This document shows, piece after piece, positions 49,909 to 58,742 of a stretch of 64,000 bases of DNA. Each line of letters starts with the position of its first letter. Position 1 is the first letter of the stretch. The notes below the pieces were generated by a model. It made no database searches and was not told the DNA's origin. It was given only the letters and a program-made list of their open reading frames with translations. The translations under genes and the position numbers were made by a program. Source of the DNA: GCA-2737725 sp965229355 (lineage in GTDB: Bacteria; Pseudomonadota; Alphaproteobacteria; Rhodospirillales; Rhodospirillaceae); the NCBI GenBank assembly GCA_965229355.1, contig OZ245869.1, positions 3,224,001 to 3,288,000 of the forward strand, given 5' to 3'.

Positions 49909-50724
49909 TTAGAACGGTTGTTTCTCGCCGTTGTAGCGCACGATCTGGCCCGCATCCGACGGCTGCAAGCCATCGATCACTTTGATCATGCCGCTGATGC
50001 TTTCCACGGGTTCGATCAGGCCTGGCATTTTGGCGTTGCCGATTTTCTCAACGCGCACGGTGCCGGGCGAGAGAAGTGTCACGATAATGCCGTCTTTGGC
50101 AGCGTCCATCGACACGTTCACCATGGCAGCGTTCAAGGCTGCCTTGCTGATTTTGTACCAGTAACCGCCCGGAATGCCGCCGCCGAACTTCGATCCGAAC
50201 GAGCCTGCTAATGACGTTACGGCGACGATCTTTTTGCCTTTGCCCAACTTCACGTTTTCATAAAACGCTTCGGTCACCTTCAGCGGGCCAAGCGCATTGG
50301 TGTGCATGAAGTTGTCGACTTCTTTGTGATCGAGCGTGCCGAAGCTTTGCGGCTTCGGGTTCATGAAATCACCCGTGATGCCAGCGTTGTTCAACAAAAG
50401 ATCAATCGGCTTGCCTTTGTACTTCGCGGCCAACGCGTCCACAGAAGCATTGTCCGCGACATCCAAGGCTTCAATGACGACGTTCTTATTACCAGCCGCA
50501 ACTTTTTTCAGTTCGTCGGCTTTGTCGGGGCTGCGGGTGGTGGCAATCACGTTCCAGCCCTTGGCGGCGTATTGCTTTACGAATTCAAGGCCAATGCCGC
50601 GGTTCGAGCCGGTGATCAGTACGGTTTGCGCATCCGCGGCAAAGGCAGTGCCGCTTGCACTGATGGCAGCGACGGCGGCCGCAGCGGCCATGGCGTTGCG
50701 GCGTGTGATGGTTGTGTCAGTCAT
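49909..50724 (-). CDS. Tat-leader SDR, third of three paralogues
   Basis: 271 residues with GGGGAG upstream of the start. Leader 'TITRRNAMAAAAAVAAISASGTAFAA'. Core features are 'TGSNRGIGLEF', 'NNAGITGD', Ser in 'VTSLAGS' and YxxxK as 'YKISK'. The end is 'YNGEKQPF', the same box in a slightly different form. It is the most divergent of the three and has its own terminator. The cluster appears to derive from repeated gene duplication. Function beyond exported SDR cannot be stated. Confidence 0.85.
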   Translation of the reverse strand: MTDTTITRRNAMAAAAAVAAISASGTAFAADAQTVLITGSNRGIGLEFVKQYAAKGWNVIATTRSPDKADELKKVAAGNKNVVIEALDVADNASVDALAAKYKGKPIDLLLNNAGITGDFMNPKPQSFGTLDHKEVDNFMHTNALGPLKVTEAFYENVKLGKGKKIVAVTSLAGSFGSKFGGGIPGGYWYKISKAALNAAMVNVSMDAAKDGIIVTLLSPGTVRVEKIGNAKMPGLIEPVESISGMIKVIDGLQPSDAGQIVRYNGEKQPF

Positions 50725-50857
50725 AGTTTAGCTCCCCACTAAATTGATGACGTTATGATAGGCGAGGGCTCATACGCTTTGAAACAGCACCCGTGTAACC
50801 CGTATACAGTTTGAGAGGCGTGCCCGCGCGGCGGTCGAAAAACCGGTCTTTCGACAA

Positions 50858-52111
50858 CTAGGCTTTGTCGAGAACGTCCTCGATGTTGCGACGCGGGCTT
50901 AAGTTCGTGACAGCGCGGCTGTAGCCAATACGAAACGCAAACACGATTACGTTGCCATTCAATGACGCCAAGCTGTTCAGCGTGCCATCAGCGGCAGAAG
51001 CGCGTTGCAGCATCCGGTCGCGATCTGCCATTTCGGTGAGTTGGTTCAGCGGCTGCACAGCCAGGCCCATCTGCGTGGTTTGAATGTGCAAACGTTGCCA
51101 CAAACGTCCGGCTTCAATTAGGGCGGCACGATCATCCAGCGCGGGAATGGCGATTAGGCCAAATTGAGGGGCGGTGGCCAAGTGCACATCGCGTGTCATC
51201 TCTAACCACGCTTTGTGCGGATCGCCCGCAAACCCACGCGGCAGCATCATGGCGATGCGCGCGTCCAGCGGAGAAACACCAACCGTCGGCAGTGTTAAAC
51301 CATCGCGATGGTCGCCTGCCGTGAAGCGGTACCAATTGTAGCTGTCCACCACCATATTTTTGTCGGCAATAAAGTCGGCGGTCGCTTTTAACGTGCCGTT
51401 GGCGAAACGCTTGCCCGCATCACTTTCCGACGTCAGCCAAAACAGCTTGGTCATCGATGATGTATTGACGGCGTTTAAAGCGTCGAGGATTTTCAAATCC
51501 AATGTGCGTTCGCGCTGATAGGCACCACGATTGGTGCTGCGCTTACCGATGGCTTTTGCTTCTTTCGATGTCGGCGCGACGTTGTCAAAAATGGTGAAAC
51601 GCGCGAGTGTTTTGCCCAGCGGCCCATCGGGCAAGAGGTTCAGCAGCGGCGTGATGCCGACACCTGTGGCGCCCAGTACCATGTTCTCAATCGCGCAACC
51701 GACACTAATGGTCATTTCGCGGAACTGCGGATCGACCGAGCCTAAGTTGCGGCGCTCGTCCGCGACGATATCCAGCAAATTTCCTTTGATCGAAAAGCGC
51801 CACGGTTGCGAGTTGTGGGCGCTCGCCGCCAGGATACCAGCCGCGATCAAACCCGCAGGCTTGTGATCCAGCGTCTTGGTGCCGCCCTCGCGTACTTGTT
51901 CGTTCCAGGCGCGCCAGGGTTCAAACCCGTCGCCATCCGTGAAGCTTTTATAGGCGCCCGTTTGATAGGCGCGGCCGCCCACGCCTGCGACGCCTAAGCC
52001 CACAACGCCCGCCAGCCCCAAGCCCACTTTGGCCAAGGCTGACCGCCGTTTGATTGGCTTTTTCTTTTGCTTCTTGGCTTTCTCGGCGTCGAAATCGTCG
52101 TAGTCGCTCAT
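50858..52111 (-). CDS. Acg-family nitroreductase-like protein with twin-arginine leader
   Basis: 417 residues. The N-terminus is highly charged ('DDFDAEKAKKQKKKPIKRRSALAKVGLGLAG') and contains a twin-arginine leader followed by a hydrophobic stretch of Gly/Val/Ala. The nitroreductase fold is shown by 'AGILAASAHNSQPWRF' (FMN-binding), 'VGCAIENMVLGATGVG' and a late 'GRLWQRLHIQTTQMGLAVQPLNQLTE'. The Acg group has a diverged FMN site and is uncharacterised outside mycobacteria. It could reduce quinones or nitro compounds at the outer face of the inner membrane (inference). Confidence 0.82.
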   Translation of the reverse strand: MSDYDDFDAEKAKKQKKKPIKRRSALAKVGLGLAGVVGLGVAGVGGRAYQTGAYKSFTDGDGFEPWRAWNEQVREGGTKTLDHKPAGLIAAGILAASAHNSQPWRFSIKGNLLDIVADERRNLGSVDPQFREMTISVGCAIENMVLGATGVGITPLLNLLPDGPLGKTLARFTIFDNVAPTSKEAKAIGKRSTNRGAYQRERTLDLKILDALNAVNTSSMTKLFWLTSESDAGKRFANGTLKATADFIADKNMVVDSYNWYRFTAGDHRDGLTLPTVGVSPLDARIAMMLPRGFAGDPHKAWLEMTRDVHLATAPQFGLIAIPALDDRAALIEAGRLWQRLHIQTTQMGLAVQPLNQLTEMADRDRMLQRASAADGTLNSLASLNGNVIVFAFRIGYSRAVTNLSPRRNIEDVLDKA

Positions 52112-52122
52112 GATACATCTCG

Positions 52123-52163
52123 AAAAAAGAACAACACCGGAAGTCTATCCAGACTCCCGGTGT
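52123..52163 (-). terminator. Rho-independent terminator behind the NTF2-like gene
   Basis: The stem ACACCGGAAGTCT/AGACTCCCGGTGT with a 4-nt loop lies at 52134-52163. On the minus strand it is followed by TGTTCTTTTTTCG. It lies 61 bp downstream of the NTF2-like stop. Confidence 0.8.
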
Positions 52164-52224
52164 ATGATCTAGCGTATTAAAGCTTAAATGCGTCTTTAAA
52201 AGACACAAATCAGTGGGTTGCTTT

Positions 52225-52806
52225 TTAGTGGGTGGCAGCGCCCGTTTTGACGCGGTCGCGGAACTCGGGCGAAACGCGGTCGCCGTACAGTTCCTGGATA
52301 TACACAGCGGGCGATTTCGGCGCTTCGGCGTAGTGAATGAACTTCCAGCCTGCTTTGGTTTTGCGGAAAATACCCGTGGCCCGCAAACGTTCCGCAATCG
52401 GCGCGGTGGGGCGCATTTTCATCTGCCAATAAATACTCCAGGTCGCGACCGCGATATCACCTGCAATCGTGCGCACTTGAATGTCCGATGCATTATATTC
52501 AGAGGCTTGCATGAAGCCCGCACCGCGCGCCGGGTTGAAGTACTCGTTCATGGCATCCCAACCAATGCGCCATGTTGGTTCTTCTTCGGCTAAATACATC
52601 GGCGTAGGCTCTTTCGTATCCCACAAATCTTTTGGAATTGTGGACCACGTATTCTTGGCCCAGCGCCCCGCCATATCGTGAATGACGGCTTCGACGTCTT
52701 TTTGAACTTGTGAATTCTGATTTTGGGAATTATCGGCGGCGATAGCGGGCTGTGTCAGCAGGCCTGTGATCAGAGACAGGGCTGCAAGCAGTTTTACGGC
52801 TCTCAT
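52225..52806 (-). CDS. Exported NTF2/SnoaL-like protein
   Basis: 193 residues from the ATG at 52806 (GGGGGAAG upstream), with signal peptide 'RAVKLLAALSLITGLLTQPAIAA'. The mature part is NTF2-like: an N-terminal helix pair ('DVEAVIHDMAGRWAKNTW'), then strands 'QVRTIAGDIAVATWSIYWQMKM' and 'RATGIFRKTKAGWKFIHYAEAP'. The typical role of exported members is binding or isomerisation of small molecules; no substrate is visible. It is on the same strand and upstream of the Acg-like gene. Confidence 0.8.
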   Translation of the reverse strand: MRAVKLLAALSLITGLLTQPAIAADNSQNQNSQVQKDVEAVIHDMAGRWAKNTWSTIPKDLWDTKEPTPMYLAEEEPTWRIGWDAMNEYFNPARGAGFMQASEYNASDIQVRTIAGDIAVATWSIYWQMKMRPTAPIAERLRATGIFRKTKAGWKFIHYAEAPKSPAVYIQELYGDRVSPEFRDRVKTGAATH

Positions 52807-52882
52807 GTCTTCCCCCAATGCTGAAATAACGCGGGGTCGATGGTACGCCTGCTTTCAAGCCAGCGTCGATGAGAACAAAGAA

Positions 52883-52918
52883 AAACGGCGGCCACTGTCA
52901 TACCAATGGCCGCCGTTT
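52883..52918 (-). terminator. Terminator behind the third TonB receptor
   Basis: The perfect 12-bp stem AAACGGCGGCCA/TGGCCGCCGTTT with a 12-nt loop is followed on the minus strand by TTCTTTGTTC. It is 27 bp downstream of the receptor stop. Confidence 0.82.
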
Positions 52919-52945
52919 GGTTAGATATATTTGTAGGACTTAAGC

Positions 52946-55429
52946 TTAGAACTTGGCGCCAAAGCGAATGCCCATTTGGCGCTTGTCCGCCGCATAGGTG
53001 GCATAGGCCAGCACCGGAGCCGTATCTGGCGGCACAATGAACGGGTCGCCGTAAGTTTGCGCTGATACAGGCTTGCGGTTGTCGAACAGGTTGGTCACGT
53101 ACGCCAACACTGTATAAGCACCGTTCTCGGCGCCGATCTGTGCATCCACGTTCCAGTTCGATGCAATCCAGGTCAGGTTGCTCGGTTGTTGGTAACGCTT
53201 CGAACGATACTGTGTCGACAGTTCGCTGATCAGGTTCCAATCGCCTTGCAACGGCATGGTGAAGTTGATCGCCGCCGACAACGAATGTTTGGCGGTTTGT
53301 TCCAACTGATTGCCGTTGGTGTTCACGAAGCACACGCGCTGTGAGCCCACCGTTCCAATGCGGCAATTGCCCGCGTTGAAAATGTCGAGGTTCGACGTGG
53401 TGGGGAATTCTGAATCCGTGAAGCGCGGGTTCAGGTACGTGTACGCCGCATGCAGCGTTAAGCCTTCGGTCGGGGCAAGTGTTGTTTCCAACTCTACGCC
53501 ATCCACTTTGGCTTCGCCTTGGTTAACGGTCTTGGTGACTGTGCCTTGCGGGCTACGTGGTTCAGGCACCAACAACTGCGTCAGGCGATCTTTGTAGATC
53601 ATATGGAAGTACGCGCCGTTGAAGCGCAACGTGTCGTTCAGCCACGATGTTTTAAAGCCTGCTTCAAAGTTATCGAGTTTCTCAGGCTTGTAGAGAGCGT
53701 CGGCCACATCGAACACAACTGCGACGTTCAAGAACCCGCCCGGCTTCACACCGCGCGAATAGGTGGCGTACACCATCGCATCATCCGTGGCTTGATAGTT
53801 CAAGGTCACGCGCGGTGCGAAGAAGTTGGTGGTCGAGGTGGGGTTGAACACGCCGCCCGCATAAGCAAACGGCAGCAATGTCGTACCCGAGACAGGCGCT
53901 GAGATCGAACGGCCAAACAGATACGTGAACTTCTCGTGGCTGTAGCGGCCTTCGGCGCTCAGTTCCAACTGGTCGGTGATATCGTATTCAGCAATGGCGT
54001 AGCCTGAATAGTGCTCGGTATCACGCGTATTCAGTTCACCCACCGGGTTACCGCGAATTTGCATTTCACGCGCGACTGACCAGCCTGGTGTGAGGCGTGT
54101 GCTGGCTTGCACGAACACCGATGAGTTCACACTTTCGTAGTCTTCTTTCCAGTACAGCCCGCCCACAGCCCAACGGAAGCCTTGCGATTGCAAATCACCC
54201 AACCGCAGTTCCTGGCTGTATTGCGAAACCTTGTTGCGGAAATCAGACACTTGGGCTGCGTTCAACGGTTCAGCCGTTCCCGGTGTCGGCAAGGTTACGG
54301 CTGTTGGTTTGGCGCCATAAAAATCGCCGTCTGCACGGCTCAGCGCGTTGCCACGTGTCACACCTGTCCACGATGACAAGGTGGCCCAATCAAAATCAAT
54401 GTCACCGACCAAGCTTGCGATCACAGGCTTCAAGCGTCCGCCTTCGTAATCCTTACCTGTCAGCGGATCGACGCTGAGCAGCACTTGGTCGCCGCGCAGT
54501 TCTTCACCCAGTTTGGGGAAGGGGATGGTGGCAGGCACTGGCGTGGTGTTGGGCAGTGTTTGACCCGCGGGGATCAAACCTAAGCGTTCGCCCACAGCAC
54601 TTGCGGGCATGTTCACGCGCGTGCCACGGCCCGGAACGCGCTGCCCAAAGTAATAAGCCGGGCGTGGTTCTGATTTATCATCCGAATACGACACGCGCAG
54701 GGTGAAGTCGGCATTGTCGGCCGGCTTCAAGCGTAATGCACCGGCAAGGCCCCAAGTTTCCGAGCCGCCGATGGTCGCGCCACTCACGGAATTTTTGTAG
54801 AAGCCGTCGAAGTAGCTATACAAACCGTTCAAACGCAGCGCCGCTTTATCCGACAGCGGAATGTTTGTGGCGCCTTTGGCTTCGTACATATCATACGTTG
54901 CCACATCCACATTCACTGTGGTCTCGGCTTTTTCAAAATCAGGTTTCTTCGAGACGTAGTTGATCGCGCCGCCAAACGCGACACGGCCATACAATGCTGA
55001 TTGTGGGCCTTTGACGACTTCGATGCGTTGTACATCGACCAGTTTCAAGTTCATCAAGTTTGAACCACCAGCCGTGCCGATGGACTCAGATGAAATGTCG
55101 ATGCCATCCAGCAGAATGCCAACCGGCGGACGACCACGCGTTGTGGGCAAGCCGCGAATGCTAGGGCGTGTATCTTGCGGGGCAAAGCCGCGATCGAAGT
55201 TCAAGCCTGGCGTAAACTTCGCCACTTCGGCGACGGTGCGAATACCCTGACGATTGATCGCTTCTTCCGAGAAGGCTGTCACCGTAATGGGAACAGCTTG
55301 CAGGCTTTCTTCGCGTTTCCGCGCGGTCACCACTACTTCTTCGATTTGCGCGAAGGCGTCATGTGTTCCCACAACCAAACCTGTTGTGAGAAGTAAGCCT
55401 AATTTTAATTGCTGAGATATGCGCGACAT
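52946..55429 (-). CDS. TonB-dependent outer-membrane receptor
   Basis: 827 residues. Signal peptide ending at 'VGTHDAFAQ', TonB box 'IEEVVVTARKREES', plug with 'RPSIRGLPTTRGRPPVGILLDGIDI' features and 'VQRIEVVKGPQSALYGRVAFGGAINYVS', and a barrel ending in 'MGIRFGAKF'. It is a paralogue type of the receptor at 39.1 kb (same length, similar plug). It lies behind the exported NTF2-like gene. The substrate is unknown; proximity to exported hydrolases suggests an organic polymer or ester breakdown product. Confidence 0.93.
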   Translation of the reverse strand: MSRISQQLKLGLLLTTGLVVGTHDAFAQIEEVVVTARKREESLQAVPITVTAFSEEAINRQGIRTVAEVAKFTPGLNFDRGFAPQDTRPSIRGLPTTRGRPPVGILLDGIDISSESIGTAGGSNLMNLKLVDVQRIEVVKGPQSALYGRVAFGGAINYVSKKPDFEKAETTVNVDVATYDMYEAKGATNIPLSDKAALRLNGLYSYFDGFYKNSVSGATIGGSETWGLAGALRLKPADNADFTLRVSYSDDKSEPRPAYYFGQRVPGRGTRVNMPASAVGERLGLIPAGQTLPNTTPVPATIPFPKLGEELRGDQVLLSVDPLTGKDYEGGRLKPVIASLVGDIDFDWATLSSWTGVTRGNALSRADGDFYGAKPTAVTLPTPGTAEPLNAAQVSDFRNKVSQYSQELRLGDLQSQGFRWAVGGLYWKEDYESVNSSVFVQASTRLTPGWSVAREMQIRGNPVGELNTRDTEHYSGYAIAEYDITDQLELSAEGRYSHEKFTYLFGRSISAPVSGTTLLPFAYAGGVFNPTSTTNFFAPRVTLNYQATDDAMVYATYSRGVKPGGFLNVAVVFDVADALYKPEKLDNFEAGFKTSWLNDTLRFNGAYFHMIYKDRLTQLLVPEPRSPQGTVTKTVNQGEAKVDGVELETTLAPTEGLTLHAAYTYLNPRFTDSEFPTTSNLDIFNAGNCRIGTVGSQRVCFVNTNGNQLEQTAKHSLSAAINFTMPLQGDWNLISELSTQYRSKRYQQPSNLTWIASNWNVDAQIGAENGAYTVLAYVTNLFDNRKPVSAQTYGDPFIVPPDTAPVLAYATYAADKRQMGIRFGAKF

Positions 55430-55620
55430 GAATTCCCCCTCCGACGCACTAGTTTAACAGGCGCGAATGCAGAGTTGCTTGCGGAGTGAAAACCGCAATC
55501 ACTTGCAGTCACGATTTTGTAACTGTGCGGGAAGAGGTTTTGTGTGCATAGCCGCAAAGCCTGTACGTTCGCTTTGCGAACTTCCTGTGGTTAGGGTGGC
55601 GTGCAAAGTGTGGCCAGGAA

Positions 55621-55648
55621 GTCACAAGCCACGTGAGGGCGTCACAAG
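55621..55648. promoter_or_regulatory. Repeated GTCACAAG elements upstream of the third TonB receptor
   Basis: GTCACAAG occurs at 55621 and 55641, 20 bp apart, about two helical turns, in the gap between the receptor gene and the alpha/beta-hydrolase gene. The same core is duplicated upstream of the TonB receptor at 28.9-31.2 kb. A shared regulator is possible. Confidence 0.3.
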
Positions 55649-55656
55649 GATGCCGA

Positions 55657-56538
55657 CTATGCTTCTTTCAAAAAGGTCAGCATTGCTGCGGCAGTGGCGG
55701 CGGGTTGGTCTTGATGTGCGAAGGCGCTGGCGCCCGGTACATGGAATGAACGCGATTTTGGAATCTTGCTTAAACCAATCGGCTCGAAGTTTTTGTAATT
55801 CCCGTTCTGGCCATACATCAACAGCGTTGATGCCGTGATGCGTGGCAAGTAATCGACCACACCGGCATGGCCCACACCGCGTTCGGATGCACGCACCCAG
55901 GCACCAGCTTTGGCACGGCTGGCGTTTTGTTCGTCATTGATAACCTGGTCTTTGACGCCAAAGGTTTTTGTCGCCACTTCAAGCGGGCGGGCCAGCGGGC
56001 GCCATTCGGAATCATAGTTCTGCGCGCTGACTTTATCTTGCTCTTCCAGTTCAGCACGCGTGCGGGCATCACCCAGCGCAACACTTAGCAGGATGAGCTT
56101 GTTGAATTTCTGTGGGAATAATGCTGCCGCAACGGTTGCAATACAGCCGCCCAGCGAATTGCCGCCAATGGCGCATTGATTAATGCCAAGCGCATCCAAT
56201 GTGGCCATTAACATTGCGGCAGATTCTGGCAGCGACACCCAATAGGGCGGGGCACCGTTCATCGTTGACCCGCCGTGGCCCGGATTATCAATCACGATCA
56301 CGCGGTAATCTTTGCTCAAAATTTTCGCGACATGCCGCCAGTCGTCAGCCCAGCCGCCCAGTTTGGGCAAGAACACAATCGGCGCGCCTTTGCCGACGGA
56401 TACCCAGTGCATCTTGCCACCCGCAACAGCCACATCGCCTTCATCAGTCCAGACGCGCGCGTCAGCGGCGCGTGCTTGTGTGCTGAGTGCGGTCGCAGCA
56501 GTGAGGGCTGTAAAGGCGCGGCGCGAAAGTGTTGTCAT
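55657..56538 (-). CDS. Tat-exported alpha/beta-hydrolase
   Basis: 293 residues with leader 'TLSRRAFTALTAATALSTQARAA'. The hydrolase fold has 'IVFLPKLGGWADDW' in the oxyanion region, 'VIVIDNPGHGGS', the nucleophile Ser in 'GGNSLGG' and a C-terminal His candidate in 'SAFAHQDQP'. Unlike the other hydrolases in the window its nucleophile elbow is canonical. It should act in the periplasm, on an ester or lactone. It follows the lipoprotein gene by 27 bp and may be co-transcribed with it. Confidence 0.85.
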   Translation of the reverse strand: MTTLSRRAFTALTAATALSTQARAADARVWTDEGDVAVAGGKMHWVSVGKGAPIVFLPKLGGWADDWRHVAKILSKDYRVIVIDNPGHGGSTMNGAPPYWVSLPESAAMLMATLDALGINQCAIGGNSLGGCIATVAAALFPQKFNKLILLSVALGDARTRAELEEQDKVSAQNYDSEWRPLARPLEVATKTFGVKDQVINDEQNASRAKAGAWVRASERGVGHAGVVDYLPRITASTLLMYGQNGNYKNFEPIGLSKIPKSRSFHVPGASAFAHQDQPAATAAAMLTFLKEA

Positions 56539-56565
56539 GTTTTGTACTCTAAAAAGAAAACGTCA

Positions 56566-57258
56566 TTAAAACGAAAGTGTCCAGGCGGTGCTTTCGGTTT
56601 TGCACGCGGTGGCTTTTGATTCTGTGGCCTCGCCGCTGTCATCCATCTTCAGCGTTTCGGTGATGACGCGGCACTTAAAGCCGCCGGTCGTTGTGGGGTC
56701 TTCGGCAAACGCCGTACCAGCTCTGCCATTTAAATCCCAGAACACGGTTTCTTTCCCTGGGCCATCCAGCGCATCCAACTGAATGATGGACTGTAAAATC
56801 AATTCGTCTTTGGTCAATTGATCCAACAGTTCGGGCGGCATCACTTCCAAAATGTCCGAACGCTCTTTCGACATCTTTTTGTTTTTGTCTTTCACCGCTG
56901 CGGCTTGTTGCTTGGCTGCTTTCTGTGCGGCGCGTTGGCGCGCGGCGTTCACCTGCGATGCGCTGGGCTGCCGGGCGGGAACAACAACGCGACGTGGAGC
57001 AGTGTTGTACATGGTCTGCGCGGGGATCTGTTGAACGGAACGCACAATCGCGTTGGAACTATTCACGACCGTGTTGGTCACGGCATTAGATGTCGTGTTT
57101 ATTGCCCGCGATATGGCGGCAGCGGTGTTCACTACGGCACAGCCTTGCAGCGCCGATACTGCGATAAGCAGTGCGCACGCTGTTGCGCGTGCGCTGATGT
57201 GAATGGCTGACCGCAAACAAACCCGCCCCAAGTTCCTTGCCCAGGAGCAAGCTAGCAT
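56566..57258 (-). CDS. Probable lipoprotein with surface-antigen-like C-terminus
   Basis: 230 residues; a shorter start may be used. A hydrophobic leader ends in the lipobox 'ALQGC' at about residues 36-40, so it is likely lipid-anchored. The middle is Ala/Lys/Gln-rich and probably disordered. The last 60 residues ('ETVFWDLNGRAGTAFAE', 'CRVITETLKM', 'ATACKTESTAWTLSF') resemble the domain of the 17-kDa surface-antigen type. A structural role at the outer membrane is likely. It precedes the Tat hydrolase gene. Confidence 0.7.
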   Translation of the reverse strand: MLACSWARNLGRVCLRSAIHISARATACALLIAVSALQGCAVVNTAAAISRAINTTSNAVTNTVVNSSNAIVRSVQQIPAQTMYNTAPRRVVVPARQPSASQVNAARQRAAQKAAKQQAAAVKDKNKKMSKERSDILEVMPPELLDQLTKDELILQSIIQLDALDGPGKETVFWDLNGRAGTAFAEDPTTTGGFKCRVITETLKMDDSGEATESKATACKTESTAWTLSF

Positions 57259-57324
57259 AAATTCTGGGGGAGGCGAGATGCGTTAGGTCAGAAGCCCAGG
57301 AGACGGCAAGTTAGAGGCGGCGAG

Positions 57325-57606
57325 TTAAAAGCGTGGCCCGCTGGGGATAACATGCCAGTGCTGGTCATGGTGCTCAAAGGCATAGCCATGCGCGCGTAAT
57401 ACTTCGGTCTTTTGTTCTGGGGTGCAGTCTTCCAGCACATAGCTACACAGGGCAATCACGCGACGGCCTGAGAATGCCGTGGTCACAGATTTTTCATAAG
57501 CCATGAAAGCAGGCCATTCATCAGGCGTCAGGAAACTGATGTTGCCCGAGATGCGCAAACCCGAAAAGCCATCGGCCAGCGGACTTGCCGCATATGAGGA
57601 CGCATC
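57325..57606 (-). pseudogene. C-terminal remnant of a MEDS (DcmR sensory) domain
   Basis: The frame from 57606 to 57325 encodes about 94 residues that resemble the second half of a MEDS domain: 'GFSGLRISGNISF', 'YEKSV', 'VIALCSYVLEDC' and 'VLRAHGYAFEH'. The first half of the domain is absent, and upstream the frame runs into the end of oxyR without an ATG; a TTG at 57558 is the only plausible start. MEDS domains normally precede response-regulator or kinase modules, and none follows here. I read this as a gene fragment left after a rearrangement next to oxyR. Confidence 0.55.
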
Positions 57607-57607
57607 A

Positions 57608-58519
57608 TCAGTTGTGCGGCTTTGCCTGCATGAACTTGCTCTTGATCAACTTCCCCAATTCCTTGAAGTCTTTAGTGCGGGGTGAGGTGGCGCGCCACAC
57701 CATCACCACTTCGCGCTTTGGCTCGGGTGCGGTGAAGCGCTTCAGCACAATACGCGGATCGGGCTTATCAGCGCGCATTACCAATTCTGGCAGTAGGGTT
57801 ATGCCGTATCCGGCAGCCACCATCTGCAACACCGTATTTAAACTGGTAGCTCCCAGCGTCGTCAGGTTCTTGGGGTTGGCCACATGGCAATACGACAGCG
57901 CCTGATCGCGCAGGCAGTGGCCTTCTTCCAGCAGCAACAGCTGATCGGGCGCGATGGTGTCCGGCGCAATGCGCGCGGGCAAGGCGTTGGCTTTGGTGGC
58001 GCTGATGGCCACCAAGAATTTGTCATCGAACAGCGGAAAAATCTCGAACCCTGCGCGGTCAATCGGCAAGGCCAAAATAGCGGCATCGACTTGGCCGCTG
58101 GCGAGTTCTTCCATCAGCGCTGCAGTTTGCGTCTCACGCAGTTTTAAATCGAGGCGTGGAAATTCAGACTGAATGGTTGGTAGGCACAACGGCAACAGGT
58201 ACGGCGCGATGGACGGAATAATGCCCATGGCGAGATTGCCCACCAATCGCCCGCGCCGCTGTTGCGCAAAGTCTTCCAGGTCATGCGCTTGCGCGATAAT
58301 CGCTGTCGCGCGCCGCAAGATCTCTTTGCCCTCAGTGGTAAATTCAGCGGCGCCACGTCTGCGTTCGACAATCTGAAAACCCAAGCTCTGTTCCAACTCT
58401 TTGATCTGCGTGGAAAGGGCAGGCTGGGTGACATTGCACAGGGCCGCCGCCTTCGAGAAATGCCGCATTTCTGCCAATGAAACCAGATAGTTAAGCTGCT
58501 TCAGGGTGATGTTCAGCAT
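57608..58519 (-). CDS. oxyR: OxyR peroxide-responsive LysR regulator
   Basis: 303 residues. The N-terminal helix-turn-helix is LysR-type ('MRHFSKAAALCNVTQPALSTQIKELEQSLG'). The redox pair is visible as Cys202 and Cys211 in 'GHCLRDQALSYC', the same 9-residue spacing as Cys199/Cys208 of E. coli OxyR. The effector part ends in 'LLPELVM'. It should sense H2O2 by disulphide formation and activate defence genes. A 30-bp palindrome just upstream is a likely autoregulatory site. It is divergent to the DUF454 gene. Confidence 0.92.
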   Translation of the reverse strand: MLNITLKQLNYLVSLAEMRHFSKAAALCNVTQPALSTQIKELEQSLGFQIVERRRGAAEFTTEGKEILRRATAIIAQAHDLEDFAQQRRGRLVGNLAMGIIPSIAPYLLPLCLPTIQSEFPRLDLKLRETQTAALMEELASGQVDAAILALPIDRAGFEIFPLFDDKFLVAISATKANALPARIAPDTIAPDQLLLLEEGHCLRDQALSYCHVANPKNLTTLGATSLNTVLQMVAAGYGITLLPELVMRADKPDPRIVLKRFTAPEPKREVVMVWRATSPRTKDFKELGKLIKSKFMQAKPHN

Positions 58520-58538
58520 GGCGGCACATCATAAGAAA

Positions 58539-58568
58539 AAATTATAATAACTATATTTATTATAATTT
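58539..58568. promoter_or_regulatory. 30-bp AT-rich palindrome in the oxyR upstream region
   Basis: Twelve-base arms (AAATTATAATAA and TTATTATAATTT) flank a 6-bp centre CTATAT. It begins 20 bp upstream of the oxyR start and lies in the divergent region before the DUF454 gene. LysR regulators bind T-N11-A palindromes of this kind and control their own gene. Confidence 0.7.
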
Positions 58569-58742
58569 CTATTGCGGCCCGGTTTCAAGCAAGTTGTCTT
58601 CAACGAAACGAACAGCTTTTAGGAAAACGAACCCCTCCCGGCGCTGTCCCCTCCCAAGATGGCTTTTCCCCTCAGTCATCTTTCCCCCCAGCGGGCAGCG
58701 CCGGGCCCCAATTTAGAGTGACCCCAATTCGAGTGATGTGTG

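Noticed and set aside
57325..57558. Treating the MEDS-like frame as an intact 77-residue gene
   Set aside because: The start is TTG without a ribosome site and the first half of the domain is missing, so a remnant is more likely.
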